A stretch of DNA of 64,000 nucleotides from Embleya sp040605455 (GTDB lineage Bacteria; Actinomycetota; Actinomycetes; Streptomycetales; Streptomycetaceae). The stretch covers positions 7,747-71,746 of the forward strand of contig NZ_JBEXCV010000028.1 in assembly GCF_040605455.1 (NCBI RefSeq). The letters run 5' to 3'. Shown here in pieces: positions 34,849-43,597 of this stretch (position 1 is its first letter; each line of letters starts with the position of its first letter). The position numbers were made by a program, and so were the translations under genes. The notes under the pieces were generated by a model that saw only the letters and a program-made list of their open reading frames with translations, had not been told where the DNA came from and did no database searches.

Positions 34849-34882
34849 AGAGGGCCCACACCGGGACGGGTGTGGGCCCTCT
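34849..34882. terminator. pst operon terminator
   Basis: A perfect 14-bp stem (34849-34862, AGAGGGCCCACACC, with 34869-34882) and six-base loop lie 37 bases after pstB and before the convergent pit gene. Usable from both sides. Confidence 0.85.
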
Positions 34883-34954
34883 CGTTCGATATGTCGCCTG
34901 CGAGCCGTGTGCCCCGTACGTCCTGCATTACGTACGCGGCGCGTGGTCCGCGGA

Positions 34955-35950
34955 TCAGCCCACGATCAGGTAGGTGATCCAGTACACGCCGGCCGCGACC
35001 AGGCCGGCGGCCGGCATCGTGGTGAACCAGCCGATCAGGATGTTCTTGGCGACACCCCAGCGCACCGCCTTGACCCGCTTGGTCGCGCCCACGCCCATGA
35101 TCGCCGAGGTGATGATGTGCGTGGTGGAAATCGGCGCCTTGAAGACGTAGGCCGTGGTGTACAGGATCGAGGCGGCCGTGGTCTCGGCCGCGAAGCCCTG
35201 CGGCGGGTCCAGCTCGATGATCTTGCGGCCGAGCGTGCGCATGATCCGCCACCCGCCCGCGTAGGTGCCCAGCGACAGAGTGATGGCGCACGCGAGCTTG
35301 ACCCACACCGGGATGCTGTCGCCCTGCTGATGGCCGCTGATCACCAGCGCCATCACCACGATGCCCATCGTCTTCTGGGCGTCCTGGATACCGTGCCCGA
35401 GCGCCATGCCGGCCGCCGAGACGGTCTGCGCCAGCCGGAAGCCGCGCTTGGCCTTGTGCGGGTTGGACTTACGGAACAGCCAGATGATCCCGACCATCAC
35501 CAGGTAGCCGGCGACCAGGCCGACCACCGGCGACAGGAACATCGGGATGACGACTTTGTCGATCACACCGTTCCAGTAGACGGTGCTGGAGCCCGCGAGC
35601 GCGGCGCCGACCAGGCCACCGAACAGCGCGTGCGACGAGGACGAGGGCAGGCCGAAGTACCAGGTCAGCAGGTTCCAGAAGATCGCGCCGACCAGCGCCG
35701 CGAACAGGATGACCAGGCCATCCTTGCCTTCGGGGGTGGCGATCAGCCCTTCGCTGACGGTCTTGGCGACGCCTTCGCCGAGGAAGGCGCCCGCGAGGTT
35801 CATCACCGCGGCCATGGCCAGCGCCGCTCGCGGAGTCAGAGCCCGAGTGGACACCGAGGTCGCGATGGCGTTGGCCGAGTCGTGGAAGCCGTTGGTGTAG
35901 GTGAAGAAGAGCGCGACGCCGATGACGATGATCAGACCAGTGAGTTCCAC
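34955..35950 (-). CDS. pit: Low-affinity inorganic phosphate transporter (Pit family)
   Basis: A 331-residue proton-coupled phosphate or metal-phosphate permease. The Pit signatures are complete: the N-terminal GFHDSANAIATSVSTRAL and the second repeat GHGIQDAQKTMGIVVMAL, with about ten helices. GTG 35950 is the family start. It follows the DUF47 gene by four bases, the usual arrangement in which the PhoU-like protein supports the transporter. Convergent with pstSCAB, so low- and high-affinity uptake systems face each other. Confidence 0.95.
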   Translation of the reverse strand: MELTGLIIVIGVALFFTYTNGFHDSANAIATSVSTRALTPRAALAMAAVMNLAGAFLGEGVAKTVSEGLIATPEGKDGLVILFAALVGAIFWNLLTWYFGLPSSSSHALFGGLVGAALAGSSTVYWNGVIDKVVIPMFLSPVVGLVAGYLVMVGIIWLFRKSNPHKAKRGFRLAQTVSAAGMALGHGIQDAQKTMGIVVMALVISGHQQGDSIPVWVKLACAITLSLGTYAGGWRIMRTLGRKIIELDPPQGFAAETTAASILYTTAYVFKAPISTTHIITSAIMGVGATKRVKAVRWGVAKNILIGWFTTMPAAGLVAAGVYWITYLIVG

Positions 35951-35954
35951 TGGG

Positions 35955-36575
35955 TCAGGACTCCTTGACGGCGATCGTCTCGACCGTGTTCGCCACGTGC
36001 TCGAACCCGTCGGCGGCCTCTTCGAGCACGTCGACGATGCCCTTGAGCTTGAGCACGGTCAGCGCGTCGTACGCGCCACTGAACAAATGGGCAAGGAGCT
36101 TGCGGTGGATCTGGTCGGCCTGGTTCTCGAGTCGGTTGATCTCGATCCAGTACTCGGTCAGGTCCTTCATGGTGCGCAGCCGGGGCATCGCCTCGGCGGT
36201 CAGTTCCGAGGCCCGGACCAGCACCTCGATCTGATCCGCGACCTGCGGCGGGAGTTCGTCGAGCTGATACAGCACGACCAGGTCGACAGCCTCTTCCATG
36301 TAGTCCATGACATCGTCCAGTTGCGAGGCGAGGGCATAGATGTCCTCGCGGTCGAACGGGGTGATGAAGGAGGCGTTGAGCTGGCGCATGATCGCATGCG
36401 TGGTGTCGTCACCGGCATGCTCGGCCGCGCGCATCCGTTCGGCGATCTCCGGACGAGCGGAGACCTCTGCGCCGAGCAACTCCGTCAGGAGCTTGGATGC
36501 GGTGACCAGGTTGCTCGCCGCTGCGGCGAACATGTCGTAGAAGCTCGTCTCCCTGGGGGTCAGACGCAATCGCAC
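35955..36575 (-). CDS. DUF47 PhoU-like regulator of Pit
   Basis: A 206-residue all-helical protein of the DUF47/PhoU-like family, known as the partner of Pit transporters. Metal-binding acidic and His residues are seen in AAEHAGDDTTHAIMRQLN, FDREDIYALASQLDDVMDYMEE and KGIVDVLEEAADGFEHVANTVE. GTG 36575 with GGAGACC upstream. The pit gene follows after four bases. True phoU was not found in the window. Confidence 0.92.
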   Translation of the reverse strand: MRLRLTPRETSFYDMFAAAASNLVTASKLLTELLGAEVSARPEIAERMRAAEHAGDDTTHAIMRQLNASFITPFDREDIYALASQLDDVMDYMEEAVDLVVLYQLDELPPQVADQIEVLVRASELTAEAMPRLRTMKDLTEYWIEINRLENQADQIHRKLLAHLFSGAYDALTVLKLKGIVDVLEEAADGFEHVANTVETIAVKES

Positions 36576-36922
36576 TGGAGGTCTCCGGGATAATGAAAGT
36601 GGTCGGCGTCGATGCTAGGCGCTCCGGCGGTCGTGCACGCAAACCGGGGAGTCGACGCGAACCGCGACCGTACCCGGCGGTAGTGAGACGCGCGCTCACA
36701 GCGACGAACGGGCATGCGGAATCACCCGTTCCGCCGCCTAGGACGCCCGTCACACGGCCAGAGTATGGGCCAGGGCACCATTCGAGTGACAGTGCGTCCT
36801 ACGCTCGATCCATGTCGCCCACATCACATGAACGGATTCGGGGGATCGATCGGGACGTCCGCGGATGAGGCGGGCGTGTGCGATCGACACCGCAGGCGCG
36901 TGATCGGAATGTTTGCCGGATA

Positions 36923-36937
36923 TACCCCCCAGGGGTA
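36923..36937. promoter_or_regulatory. CsoR copper operator
   Basis: TACCCCCCAGGGGTA is a near-perfect pseudopalindrome of the known CsoR site (TACCCCCTAGGGGTA type). It lies 76 bases before the csoR start, so csoR is probably autoregulated by copper. The rest of the 36576-37012 gap shows no gene. Confidence 0.9.
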
Positions 36938-37012
36938 AATTCGGGTCATGGACGGCCACCCGATCGGGCCATGGACACATGGGGAACGGCCGCAGAGATA
37001 CGGGAGACGACG

Positions 37013-37351
37013 GTGGAACAGGATCCGCAGACGCCGGATACGACGGCGACGCCCGGCGCATCGGGGCACGGGCACGGCTACAGCGGGCGCAAGGACGAGC
37101 ACCTCAAGCGGCTGCGCCGGGTCGAGGGGCAGGTCCGCGGGTTGCAGCGGATGGTCTCCGAGGACGAATACTGCATCGACATCCTGACGCAGGTCTCGGC
37201 GGCCACCAAGGCACTGCAATCGTTCGCGCTCAGCCTGCTGGAGGAGCATCTGGCGCACTGCGTCGCGAACGCGGTGGAAAAGGGCGGCCCGGAAGCGGAC
37301 GAAAAGGTCAAGGAGGCGTCCCAGGCGATCGCACGCCTGGTGCGCTCCTGA
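37013..37351 (+). CDS. csoR: Copper-sensing repressor CsoR
   Basis: A 112-residue all-helical Cu(I) sensor. The core reads RKDEHLKRLRRVEGQVRGLQRMV, with the Cu ligands Cys (EYCIDIL), His and Cys (LAHCVANAV) all kept. It de-represses copper efflux genes when Cu(I) binds. About 25 His/Gly/Thr-rich residues precede the core. GTG 37013 has GGGAG seven bases upstream; ATG 36971 is a longer option without a ribosome site. Its operator is just upstream. No copper ATPase or chaperone lies within the window. Confidence 0.93.
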   Translation: MEQDPQTPDTTATPGASGHGHGYSGRKDEHLKRLRRVEGQVRGLQRMVSEDEYCIDILTQVSAATKALQSFALSLLEEHLAHCVANAVEKGGPEADEKVKEASQAIARLVRS

Positions 37352-37550
37352 GGCTGCGGCGACGGGGGCCGGCCCGAGTGTGGGCCCCCGCACCCCAGCC
37401 GCCGACGAGTCCGAGCACGGCGTCGATCTGAGCCTGCGTAAGCGGACCCTCACTCGCCGACGCCGCGATCATCAGGTCGCCGTAGAGCTCGATCTCGTCG
37501 AGGACGACGTGGTCGTGTACACCGCGATCGGAGAACCGCGACACCCACAT
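37308..37550 (-). CDS. Small conserved-looking protein of unknown function
   Basis: An 80-residue reading frame with a very good ribosome site (GAGGAGG) three bases before the ATG. The first half, including LDEIELYGDLMIAASASEGP and LTQAQIDAVLGL, resembles short streptomycete proteins I remember but cannot name. The second half is Arg/Gly-rich and its last 14 or so codons overlap the csoR 3' end in the opposite direction (44 bases). Convergent with csoR and downstream of the lipoprotein gene on its strand. Confidence 0.6.
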   Translation of the reverse strand: MWVSRFSDRGVHDHVVLDEIELYGDLMIAASASEGPLTQAQIDAVLGLVGGWGAGAHTRAGPRRRSLRSAPGVRSPGTPP

Positions 37551-37671
37551 CACCTCCTCGTGCGCACCCCGGACGGGCCTCGGCCCATCCAGCCTAGGGG
37601 TGGCTCCGCGGCGCCGACATGGCACGCCTGGGTCATATGGGGACCGCCCGGAACGGCTCCACGCGAGTGAC

Positions 37672-38544
37672 TCAGCCGCGTCCCGCGGGTGTCCCGGACG
37701 GGCTCGGCGCGACGTACAGGTCCTTGGCCTCGGGCGGCTTGACGCCGACCACCACGCCGAAGTCGTACAACTCCGCCGCGGAGAGCACCTTCGCGGTCGG
37801 CGTCGCCTTGCCCTGGTCCGGACCCATCACGAACGCGAACGACTCCTCGACCTTGCGCAGTCGGCCGGCGTCGTCGAGGTAGGCGTCGAACGGGATCGGC
37901 GCGCCGTCGAAGGTCTTGAGCGCGGCGGCCAGCGGGCCGCGCACCGCCGGTGCGGTCAGGTCGTGCGCCTTGCGGATGTCGAGGGTGCCCCGGTAGTGCC
38001 GCACCTGGTCCGCGCCGAACTTCTCGGTGCCCACGAGCACCACGTCGTCGTTGACCCCGCGCAGTATCTCGAAGGACGTCCCGGGGTCGGTGGCACCGCC
38101 GCTGACCAGGTTGCCGTCGGCCAGCCCGTCGATCGCCAGCCGCACCCACTTGTCCTTGGGCACGCCCGGCGACCCGTTCTTCATGTAGAGCGCGTCGGGG
38201 GTGAGGATCTCCTGGAGCGGGCCGGCGATGCCGGAGTCCTTGGGCGCGTCCACCGTGAGCGAGCCGATGTGCCGGACGTAGTCGAACATGCCCTGCCCGG
38301 TGAGCTTGACCACCCGGTCGGCGTTTTGCATGGTCATCGTGGTGCGGGTGCGCGAACTCTTGGCCCCGGTCGTGACATCGGCCGCCTTGCGGACCGCCAG
38401 GACCGCCTCGGACGGGCCGGTCGCGGCCCCGGAACTGCCCTTGACCTGCACTCCCTGGGGTTGCACGTCGTCGTCCTGACAGCCGGTGGCCCCGGCCAGG
38501 AGGAGGGCGCAGCAAACACCCGTGAGCGCGGTACGGACCAACAT
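37672..38544 (-). CDS. LppX/LprG-like lipoprotein
   Basis: A 290-residue exported lipoprotein: signal peptide with lipobox LAGATGC (Cys22), then a body resembling the LppX_LprAFG half-barrel family (AVLAVRKAADVTTGAKSSRTR, GMFDYVRHIGSLTV, PKDKWVRLAID). Mycobacterial relatives carry lipids or lipoglycans across the wall; in this organism a lipid-handling role is inference. ATG 38544 with GGGAG upstream. It lies 89 bases beyond the GntR gene on the same strand. Confidence 0.85.
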   Translation of the reverse strand: MLVRTALTGVCCALLLAGATGCQDDDVQPQGVQVKGSSGAATGPSEAVLAVRKAADVTTGAKSSRTRTTMTMQNADRVVKLTGQGMFDYVRHIGSLTVDAPKDSGIAGPLQEILTPDALYMKNGSPGVPKDKWVRLAIDGLADGNLVSGGATDPGTSFEILRGVNDDVVLVGTEKFGADQVRHYRGTLDIRKAHDLTAPAVRGPLAAALKTFDGAPIPFDAYLDDAGRLRKVEESFAFVMGPDQGKATPTAKVLSAAELYDFGVVVGVKPPEAKDLYVAPSPSGTPAGRG

Positions 38545-38633
38545 GTGGGGTTCTCCCGGATGCTCGGAATCCTCGCGTGACGGTCGGCCACGCGGCGGCG
38601 GCACGACGGGACAACGAGCGAGGCGACGCCGGG

Positions 38634-39347
38634 TTACGGCCGTTCGGGGGACGGCGGGTCGGCGGGCGCGGGCAGCGCCTCGGGGGCCGGGCGGCGCGAC
38701 CAGGCCAGGTGACGCCGGGTCAACTCCTCGGCGCCGGCCCGATCACCGGCCTCGATCAGGTCGAGCAACCGGTGGTGCTCGGCGGCGATCACGCTCCGGT
38801 CGGCCGGATCGGCCAGCGGGCGCGGACCGTACAGCCGGGTCTGGGCCCGCAGTTCGGCGACCATCCGGACCAGACGCGGGTTGCCGGCCAGGCCGAGCAG
38901 GTGGGCGTGGAAACGATCGTCGGCGTCCACGTAGGCCGGCGCGTCGACGCGGGCGACCGCGTCGGCGAGTTCGTCGACCAGCGCACGCAGGGCCGGCAGC
39001 GCGGAGGCGCAACCGTCCTCGGCGATCCGCCCGATGATCGGTATCTCCAGCAGTTCGCGCAGGTCGTGGATGTCGTCCAGGTCGGCGGCGGACATGCTGC
39101 GGACCCGAAAGCCCTTGTTGCGGACCGGCTCGACCAGACCGTCCTTGGCCAGATCGAGCAGCGCCTCGCGGACCGGCGTCGCGGACACCCCGAATCGGGT
39201 GGCCAGGGCGGGCGCCGAGTAGACCACACCGGGCTGCATCCGACCCGCCACCAGCGCGGCCCGGACCGCGCGCGTGACCTGCTCGCGCAGGCTCAGCCGC
39301 TCGCCCAGGCGCCCGGCGTCGCGGCCGCCCTCGGTGTCCGTCCCCAT
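38634..39347 (-). CDS. GntR-family regulator, FadR/FCD subfamily
   Basis: A 237-residue repressor: N-terminal winged helix (REQVTRAVRAALVAGRMQPGVVYSAPALATRFGVSATPVREALLDL) and an all-helical FCD ligand domain with metal-ligand pattern Asp/His (DADDRFHAHLL, AEHHRLLDLIEAGDRAGAEELTRRH). The ligand is unknown, usually a small organic acid. It is the last or penultimate member of the left-pointing surface cluster, 28 bases after the PAP2 gene, and could regulate it. Confidence 0.92.
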   Translation of the reverse strand: MGTDTEGGRDAGRLGERLSLREQVTRAVRAALVAGRMQPGVVYSAPALATRFGVSATPVREALLDLAKDGLVEPVRNKGFRVRSMSAADLDDIHDLRELLEIPIIGRIAEDGCASALPALRALVDELADAVARVDAPAYVDADDRFHAHLLGLAGNPRLVRMVAELRAQTRLYGPRPLADPADRSVIAAEHHRLLDLIEAGDRAGAEELTRRHLAWSRRPAPEALPAPADPPSPERP

Positions 39348-39375
39348 CGTCTCCGCCCCCTCGGCCGCGTCGCCG

Positions 39376-40011
39376 TCATCCGGCCGGGCGCGGCTCGGCC
39401 GTCACCAGCGGACGCAGCGGCCCGCGTTCGACCAGCCGCACCACCGGTTCCAGGACACGACCCATGAACATCGAGCCGACCAGGGCGACCAGCGCGCCGA
39501 GTGCGAACCCGGCGAGCACGTCGGTCGGGTAGTGCACGCCCACGTACAGCCGGGCGAAACCGGTGAACACCGACGCGAGCACCGCCAGGATCCCGATCCG
39601 GCGGTCCACCAACAGGATCCCGACCGCCAGCGCCATCGTGGTCAGCGCGTGGTCGGAGGCGAAGGACGGATCGGTCTTGCCCTCGACGAGCACATGCAGC
39701 CCGTCGTGGCTCAGGAACGGGCGCGGCCGGTTCACCCAGTCGCGCAGCGGCGCGTTCGCCAACTCGGCGACCAGGGCCGCGAGCGGGGCCCATACGAGAC
39801 CGGCCACGGCCGCGGTGTGGTCGGCCCGGCCCCGGGCCCGCCACCACGCGAGCAGGGCGAGCACGGCGAGTACGGCGAACATGCCGTACTCGCCCATGAA
39901 CTCCATGCCCCCGTGTGCCCATGAGGTGTGTTCGGTGAGTCCATTGACGTCCCGCAGGACCTCGATGTCGAGGTTGTCGTCGGTACTCTCCGCCAGAACC
40001 TGCAAGGACAC
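39376..40011 (-). CDS. PAP2-family membrane phosphatase
   Basis: A 211-residue membrane enzyme with five or six helices. The three PAP2 motifs are K/R-x6-RP (LRDWVNRPRPF), PSxxxxH (DPSFASDHALTT) and the third His/Asp motif (RLYVGVHYPTDVLAG). Such enzymes dephosphorylate lipid pyrophosphates, for example undecaprenyl pyrophosphate, at the outer face. GTG 40011. It lies 49 bases after the ABC ATPase gene, so it may recycle the lipid carrier used by the cluster's exported polymer. Confidence 0.9.
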   Translation of the reverse strand: MSLQVLAESTDDNLDIEVLRDVNGLTEHTSWAHGGMEFMGEYGMFAVLAVLALLAWWRARGRADHTAAVAGLVWAPLAALVAELANAPLRDWVNRPRPFLSHDGLHVLVEGKTDPSFASDHALTTMALAVGILLVDRRIGILAVLASVFTGFARLYVGVHYPTDVLAGFALGALVALVGSMFMGRVLEPVVRLVERGPLRPLVTAEPRPAG

Positions 40012-40060
40012 CGGTGAACCCCTTCGCGTGGTGCATTGTGGTGCGGATGGTGCGGTGCTG

Positions 40061-40927
40061 CTACTTGCCCTCGTAGGCGTCGACGACCTGGGCCATCGGC
40101 CCGTCCATCTTGATCACGCCCTGATCGAGCCAGATCACCCGGTCGCAGGTGTCCCGGATCGACTTCATGCTGTGGCTGACCAGGAAGACCGTGCCGGCCT
40201 CCTTGCGCAGCTCGCGGATCCGGGCCTCGCTCTTGAGCTGGAACTCGCGGTCGCCGGTGGCCAGCGCCTCGTCGATCATCAGCACGTCGTGCGTGCGCGC
40301 GGCGGCGATGGAGAACCGCAGCCGGGCCGCCATGCCGGACGAGTAGGTGCGCATCGGCAGCTTGGTGAAGTCCTTGCCGTTGTAGTTGTTGAGGCCGGAG
40401 AACGTGGCGATCTCGTCGTAGTTGTCCTCGGCCTCCTGCTGGGTCATGCCCATCGCCAGGCAACCCAGGATGATGTTCCGCTCACCGGTGAGGTCGTTCA
40501 TCATCGCCGCGTTGACACCGAGCAGCGACGGCTGGCCGTCGCTGTAGATCTTGCCGGTGGTCGGCGGCAGCAGGCCGGCGATGCACTTGAGCAGCGTGCT
40601 CTTGCCGGAGCCGTTGCGGCCGATCAGACCGATCGCCTGGCCCTTGTACGCGACGAAGCTGACGCCGCGCACCGCGTGCACCTCGGTGACGCCGGTGGCC
40701 TTCTTGCGCAGCGCCAGCCGGGACAGCGCGGAGGTCGCGCTGCCCTTGCCCGAGGAGGCGCCGTGTACCCGGTAGATCAGATGCACGTCGTCGACCACGA
40801 CCGTCGGCGGGACCTCCTCCTGCTGCGGAGCCTGCTTCGGTTCGTGCGGTTGGCTCTGTTCGGGCACCTCGACCTCGGGCTTCTCGGTGACCTCGCTCCA
40901 ATTCATGATTGCCGGCTGCTCAGCCAC
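40061..40927 (-). CDS. ABC exporter ATPase, TagH type
   Basis: A 288-residue ATPase of the polysaccharide/teichoic-acid export class. An acidic, Gln/Pro-rich N-terminal arm of 40 residues precedes the domain. Walker A is GRNGSGKST, the signature TYSSGMAARLRFSIA and Walker B VLMIDEALATGD, the last two being typical of TagH/RfbE-type exporters. It overlaps the permease gene by eight bases (GTG 40927); ATG 40906 is an alternative. It powers export of an undecaprenyl-linked polymer across the membrane. Confidence 0.94.
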   Translation of the reverse strand: MAEQPAIMNWSEVTEKPEVEVPEQSQPHEPKQAPQQEEVPPTVVVDDVHLIYRVHGASSGKGSATSALSRLALRKKATGVTEVHAVRGVSFVAYKGQAIGLIGRNGSGKSTLLKCIAGLLPPTTGKIYSDGQPSLLGVNAAMMNDLTGERNIILGCLAMGMTQQEAEDNYDEIATFSGLNNYNGKDFTKLPMRTYSSGMAARLRFSIAAARTHDVLMIDEALATGDREFQLKSEARIRELRKEAGTVFLVSHSMKSIRDTCDRVIWLDQGVIKMDGPMAQVVDAYEGK

Positions 40928-41840
40928 GGCCGTACCTCTCTTCCGCCTTCCAGAAGTACACGTAGCCGCCGAAGCCCATCACGATTGCCCAGCCGACGGC
41001 GTAGCCCCAGATGTGCGGGGGGACGTTGGGGTGCGTGTCGATGAGCGCGTCGCGCACCAGCTCGATGTACACCGCACCCGGGTTCGCCTCCAGCAGACGG
41101 GCCACCCACGTCGGCGCCTTCTGGGTGTAGTTGTCCAGGCTGTAGAAGACGCCGCTGAGGTACAGCCACGTGCGCAGGATGAACGGCAGCAGCTGCTTGA
41201 TGTCCACCATCACGGCGCCGATGCGGGCCAGCACCAGGCTCAGGCCGACGTTGAAGATGAACTGCAGTATCAGCGCGGGCAGGATGAGCAGCCACTTCAG
41301 GCTGAGCGGCTCACCGGTGCCCAGCACGATCGCGCACAGCACGATCATGGAGAAGAGCAGCTGCTGAAGCTGCACGATGGTGAACGAGATCGGCAGGCAC
41401 GCGCGCGGGAAGTGCAGCGCGCGGATCAGGTTGAGCTGGTCGCTGATCGCCCGGCTGCCCGCGAGGACCGCGCTCTGCGTGAACGTGAACACGAAGACGC
41501 CGGTGACCAGGAAGGCGACGTAGTTGTCGATGCCGCCCTTGGTCTTCACCAGGTAACCGAAGATCAGGTAGTACACGGCCGCGTTCAGCAGTGGGGTGAG
41601 CACCTGCCATACCTGGCCGAGTTTGGCGGTGCTGTAGGTCGCCCGGGTCTTCGCGTTGGCGAAGGCCACCACGAAGTGGCGCCGAGCCCAGAGCTGCTTC
41701 GTGTACGAGAGCAACCCCGGTCGGGCGCCGCTGACCGTCAGCTTGTAGCGGGCGGCGAGATCCGCCAGAGGTTCGGACGAACCGGGGGACGCCGACGTCC
41801 CCTGTGGGCTCAGGGTGTCGGCCTGCGCGCTGTTGGCCAC
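40920..41840 (-). CDS. ABC-2 polysaccharide export permease, TagG type
   Basis: A 306-residue integral permease with six helices, the membrane partner of the overlapping ATPase. Family features are FANAKTRATYSTAKLGQVWQVLTPLLNAAVYYLIFG at the start of the domain and the final VYFWKAEERYGRG. A 40-residue polar N-terminus precedes it. GTG 41840. It sits between a GT2 glycosyltransferase and the ATPase gene in the surface-polymer cluster. Confidence 0.94.
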   Translation of the reverse strand: MANSAQADTLSPQGTSASPGSSEPLADLAARYKLTVSGARPGLLSYTKQLWARRHFVVAFANAKTRATYSTAKLGQVWQVLTPLLNAAVYYLIFGYLVKTKGGIDNYVAFLVTGVFVFTFTQSAVLAGSRAISDQLNLIRALHFPRACLPISFTIVQLQQLLFSMIVLCAIVLGTGEPLSLKWLLILPALILQFIFNVGLSLVLARIGAVMVDIKQLLPFILRTWLYLSGVFYSLDNYTQKAPTWVARLLEANPGAVYIELVRDALIDTHPNVPPHIWGYAVGWAIVMGFGGYVYFWKAEERYGRG

Positions 41841-41897
41841 GTTGACACTTTCGTCTGCGTCGGATCGAAATCGAAACGGTACGAGAATTCCAGCCTG

Positions 41898-42818
41898 TCA
41901 GATGACGGGCGGGCGACCGAGCCTGGTCATCCGCCAGACGGTCCGCCAGGACATCGGCTTGCGCGGGCCGCTCGGGGTCTTCCACCCCTCGCGGAAGCCG
42001 GCCAGCCAGGCCTGGGCGTTCTCCCCGGACGGCCGGCGGGCGGCGGTGAGTACGACCCAGGTGCCCAGGTAGGCGGGCACGATCGGCCACGGCAGGTTAC
42101 GGCGGGCCAGGTAGACGCGGTTGCGCGCGTTCATCCGAAAGAATGCCGCGTGCCGCGCCGGGCTGGTCTTGGGGTGCTCCAGCACGACGTCCGCGCGGTA
42201 CTCGATCTCCCATCCGGCATCGAGCGCGCGCCACGCGAGGTCGGTCTCCTCGTGCGCGTAGAAGAAGTCGTCGGGCAACCCGCCGACCTCCTCCAGCACG
42301 GCCGCACGGACCGCGCTCGCGCCGCCGAGGAAGGTGGTCACCGGACCCGAGCGCAGCGGGTCGCCGACCCGGATCCTGGGCACGTGTCGGCGCTGGGTCT
42401 CGCCGCTCTCCGGGTCCACGATCCGGAAGCTGACGATGCCCAGGCGCGGGTTCGCCGCGAACGCCTCGCGCAACAACCGACCGGCGTCGGTCCCGCCGAG
42501 GCGGCCGTCGTCGTCGAGGAAGAGCACCACGTCGGTGCCGGCCGGCAGGCCCGCGGTGCCCACATTGCGGCCGGCGGGGATGCCCACGTTCTTCGGCAGG
42601 GGGATGCCCACCGCGCCCTCGGGCAGCTCCGGCAGCGGGCCGCCGTTGGCCACCACGACCACCGCCATCGGGTCGCCGACCTGGTCGGCGACCGAGCGCA
42701 GCAGCCGGTCCAGCTCGACCGGGCGGTCGCCCATGGTCAGCACGACCGCGCCGAGTGTGATGCGATCCGCACCGGCGACGTCGCCGGTGCGCTGCCCCTC
42801 GGCAGCCTCGGCGTTCAC
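41898..42818 (-). CDS. GT2 glycosyltransferase (rhamnosyl/galactofuranosyl-like)
   Basis: A 306-residue inverting transferase with a GT-A fold. The donor site is LGAVVLTMGDRPVELDRLLRSV, the DXD-like motif DVVLFLDDDGRL, and the acceptor or base region FFYAHEETDLAWRALDAGW. The C-terminal third is basic and ends VWRMTRLGRPPVI. Sugar donor not predictable. GTG 42818 overlaps the CDP-alcohol transferase stop as GTGA. It likely adds sugars to the lipid-linked polymer exported by the next two gene products. Confidence 0.92.
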   Translation of the reverse strand: MNAEAAEGQRTGDVAGADRITLGAVVLTMGDRPVELDRLLRSVADQVGDPMAVVVVANGGPLPELPEGAVGIPLPKNVGIPAGRNVGTAGLPAGTDVVLFLDDDGRLGGTDAGRLLREAFAANPRLGIVSFRIVDPESGETQRRHVPRIRVGDPLRSGPVTTFLGGASAVRAAVLEEVGGLPDDFFYAHEETDLAWRALDAGWEIEYRADVVLEHPKTSPARHAAFFRMNARNRVYLARRNLPWPIVPAYLGTWVVLTAARRPSGENAQAWLAGFREGWKTPSGPRKPMSWRTVWRMTRLGRPPVI

Positions 42819-43597
42819 CGGAGCCTGCTCGACATGAGCACGCTGACCAGGTGCAGCACGGTCTGCAGGAGCGCGATGGCGGCGAGCGCACCGACCGCGA
42901 TCCTGCTGTACAGCAGGCCGCCGTCGTCGGCCACCAGGTCGAGCACGCCCGCCAGAAGCAGGAAGATCGACGCCTCGACGGCGCCGACCAGGCGGTGGAA
43001 CTTGAGCGAGGCGACCAGCTTGCGGGCCGATGCGGCGCCCGAGGAGCGCGGCACGGCGGCGGCGTCCTGCACGGGCGGCAGGCCGCTCTTGGCCCGGGCG
43101 CCGTCGACCAGGTCGGTCTCCGACTTGATCAGGATCGCGCCCAGCGCGGCGACCACACCCAGCGTCGCGTAGCCGTTGAAGCCGCCGCCGTCCAGGACGC
43201 CCGCGGCGTGCAGGCCGGCGCCGGAGAGCAGCGCCGCCTCGGAGAGGTAGTGGCCGACCCGGTCGAGGTAGACACCGGTGACCGAGGTCTGCCGACGCCA
43301 GCGGGCCACCTCGCCGTCGACGCAGTCGAGCAGCAGGTAGAGCTGCACCAGGATCAGCGCCGCGAGCGGCCCGGCGATCCCGGGCAGGATCAGCGCGGCG
43401 CCCGCGGCGATGCCCGCGAGGATCATCATGTAGGTGAGCCCGTTGGGCGTCACCCGGGTCCCGACTATGCGTCGGGTGACCTGGAGGGAGATCTGCCGCA
43501 TGTAGATGCGGCCGGCCCAGTGTTCGCCACTGCGCCGGTCGAGCAGGCCCGCGGGGTGTACGACCGAGCGAAGCTCAGCCGCCGTAGGTGTGGACAT
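42815..43597 (-). CDS. CDP-alcohol phosphotransferase with altered catalytic motif
   Basis: A 260-residue membrane enzyme with six helices. The family motif D-x2-D-G-x2-A-R-x8-G-x3-D-x3-D reads DCVDGEVARWRRQTSVTG, VYLD, RVGH: the last Asp, thought to be the base, is His here. The metal-binding Asp residues are kept. It may therefore move an unusual alcohol-phosphate or act differently. The gene overlaps the dehydrogenase gene by 23 bases and GT2 by four. Confidence 0.9.
   Translation of the reverse strand: MSTPTAAELRSVVHPAGLLDRRSGEHWAGRIYMRQISLQVTRRIVGTRVTPNGLTYMMILAGIAAGAALILPGIAGPLAALILVQLYLLLDCVDGEVARWRRQTSVTGVYLDRVGHYLSEAALLSGAGLHAAGVLDGGGFNGYATLGVVAALGAILIKSETDLVDGARAKSGLPPVQDAAAVPRSSGAASARKLVASLKFHRLVGAVEASIFLLLAGVLDLVADDGGLLYSRIAVGALAAIALLQTVLHLVSVLMSSRLR

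Noticed and set aside
37013..38544. Copper efflux operon next to csoR
   Set aside because: Neighbours are a small unknown gene and an LppX-like lipoprotein; no copper ATPase or chaperone motif (CxxC with heavy-metal domain) was seen.
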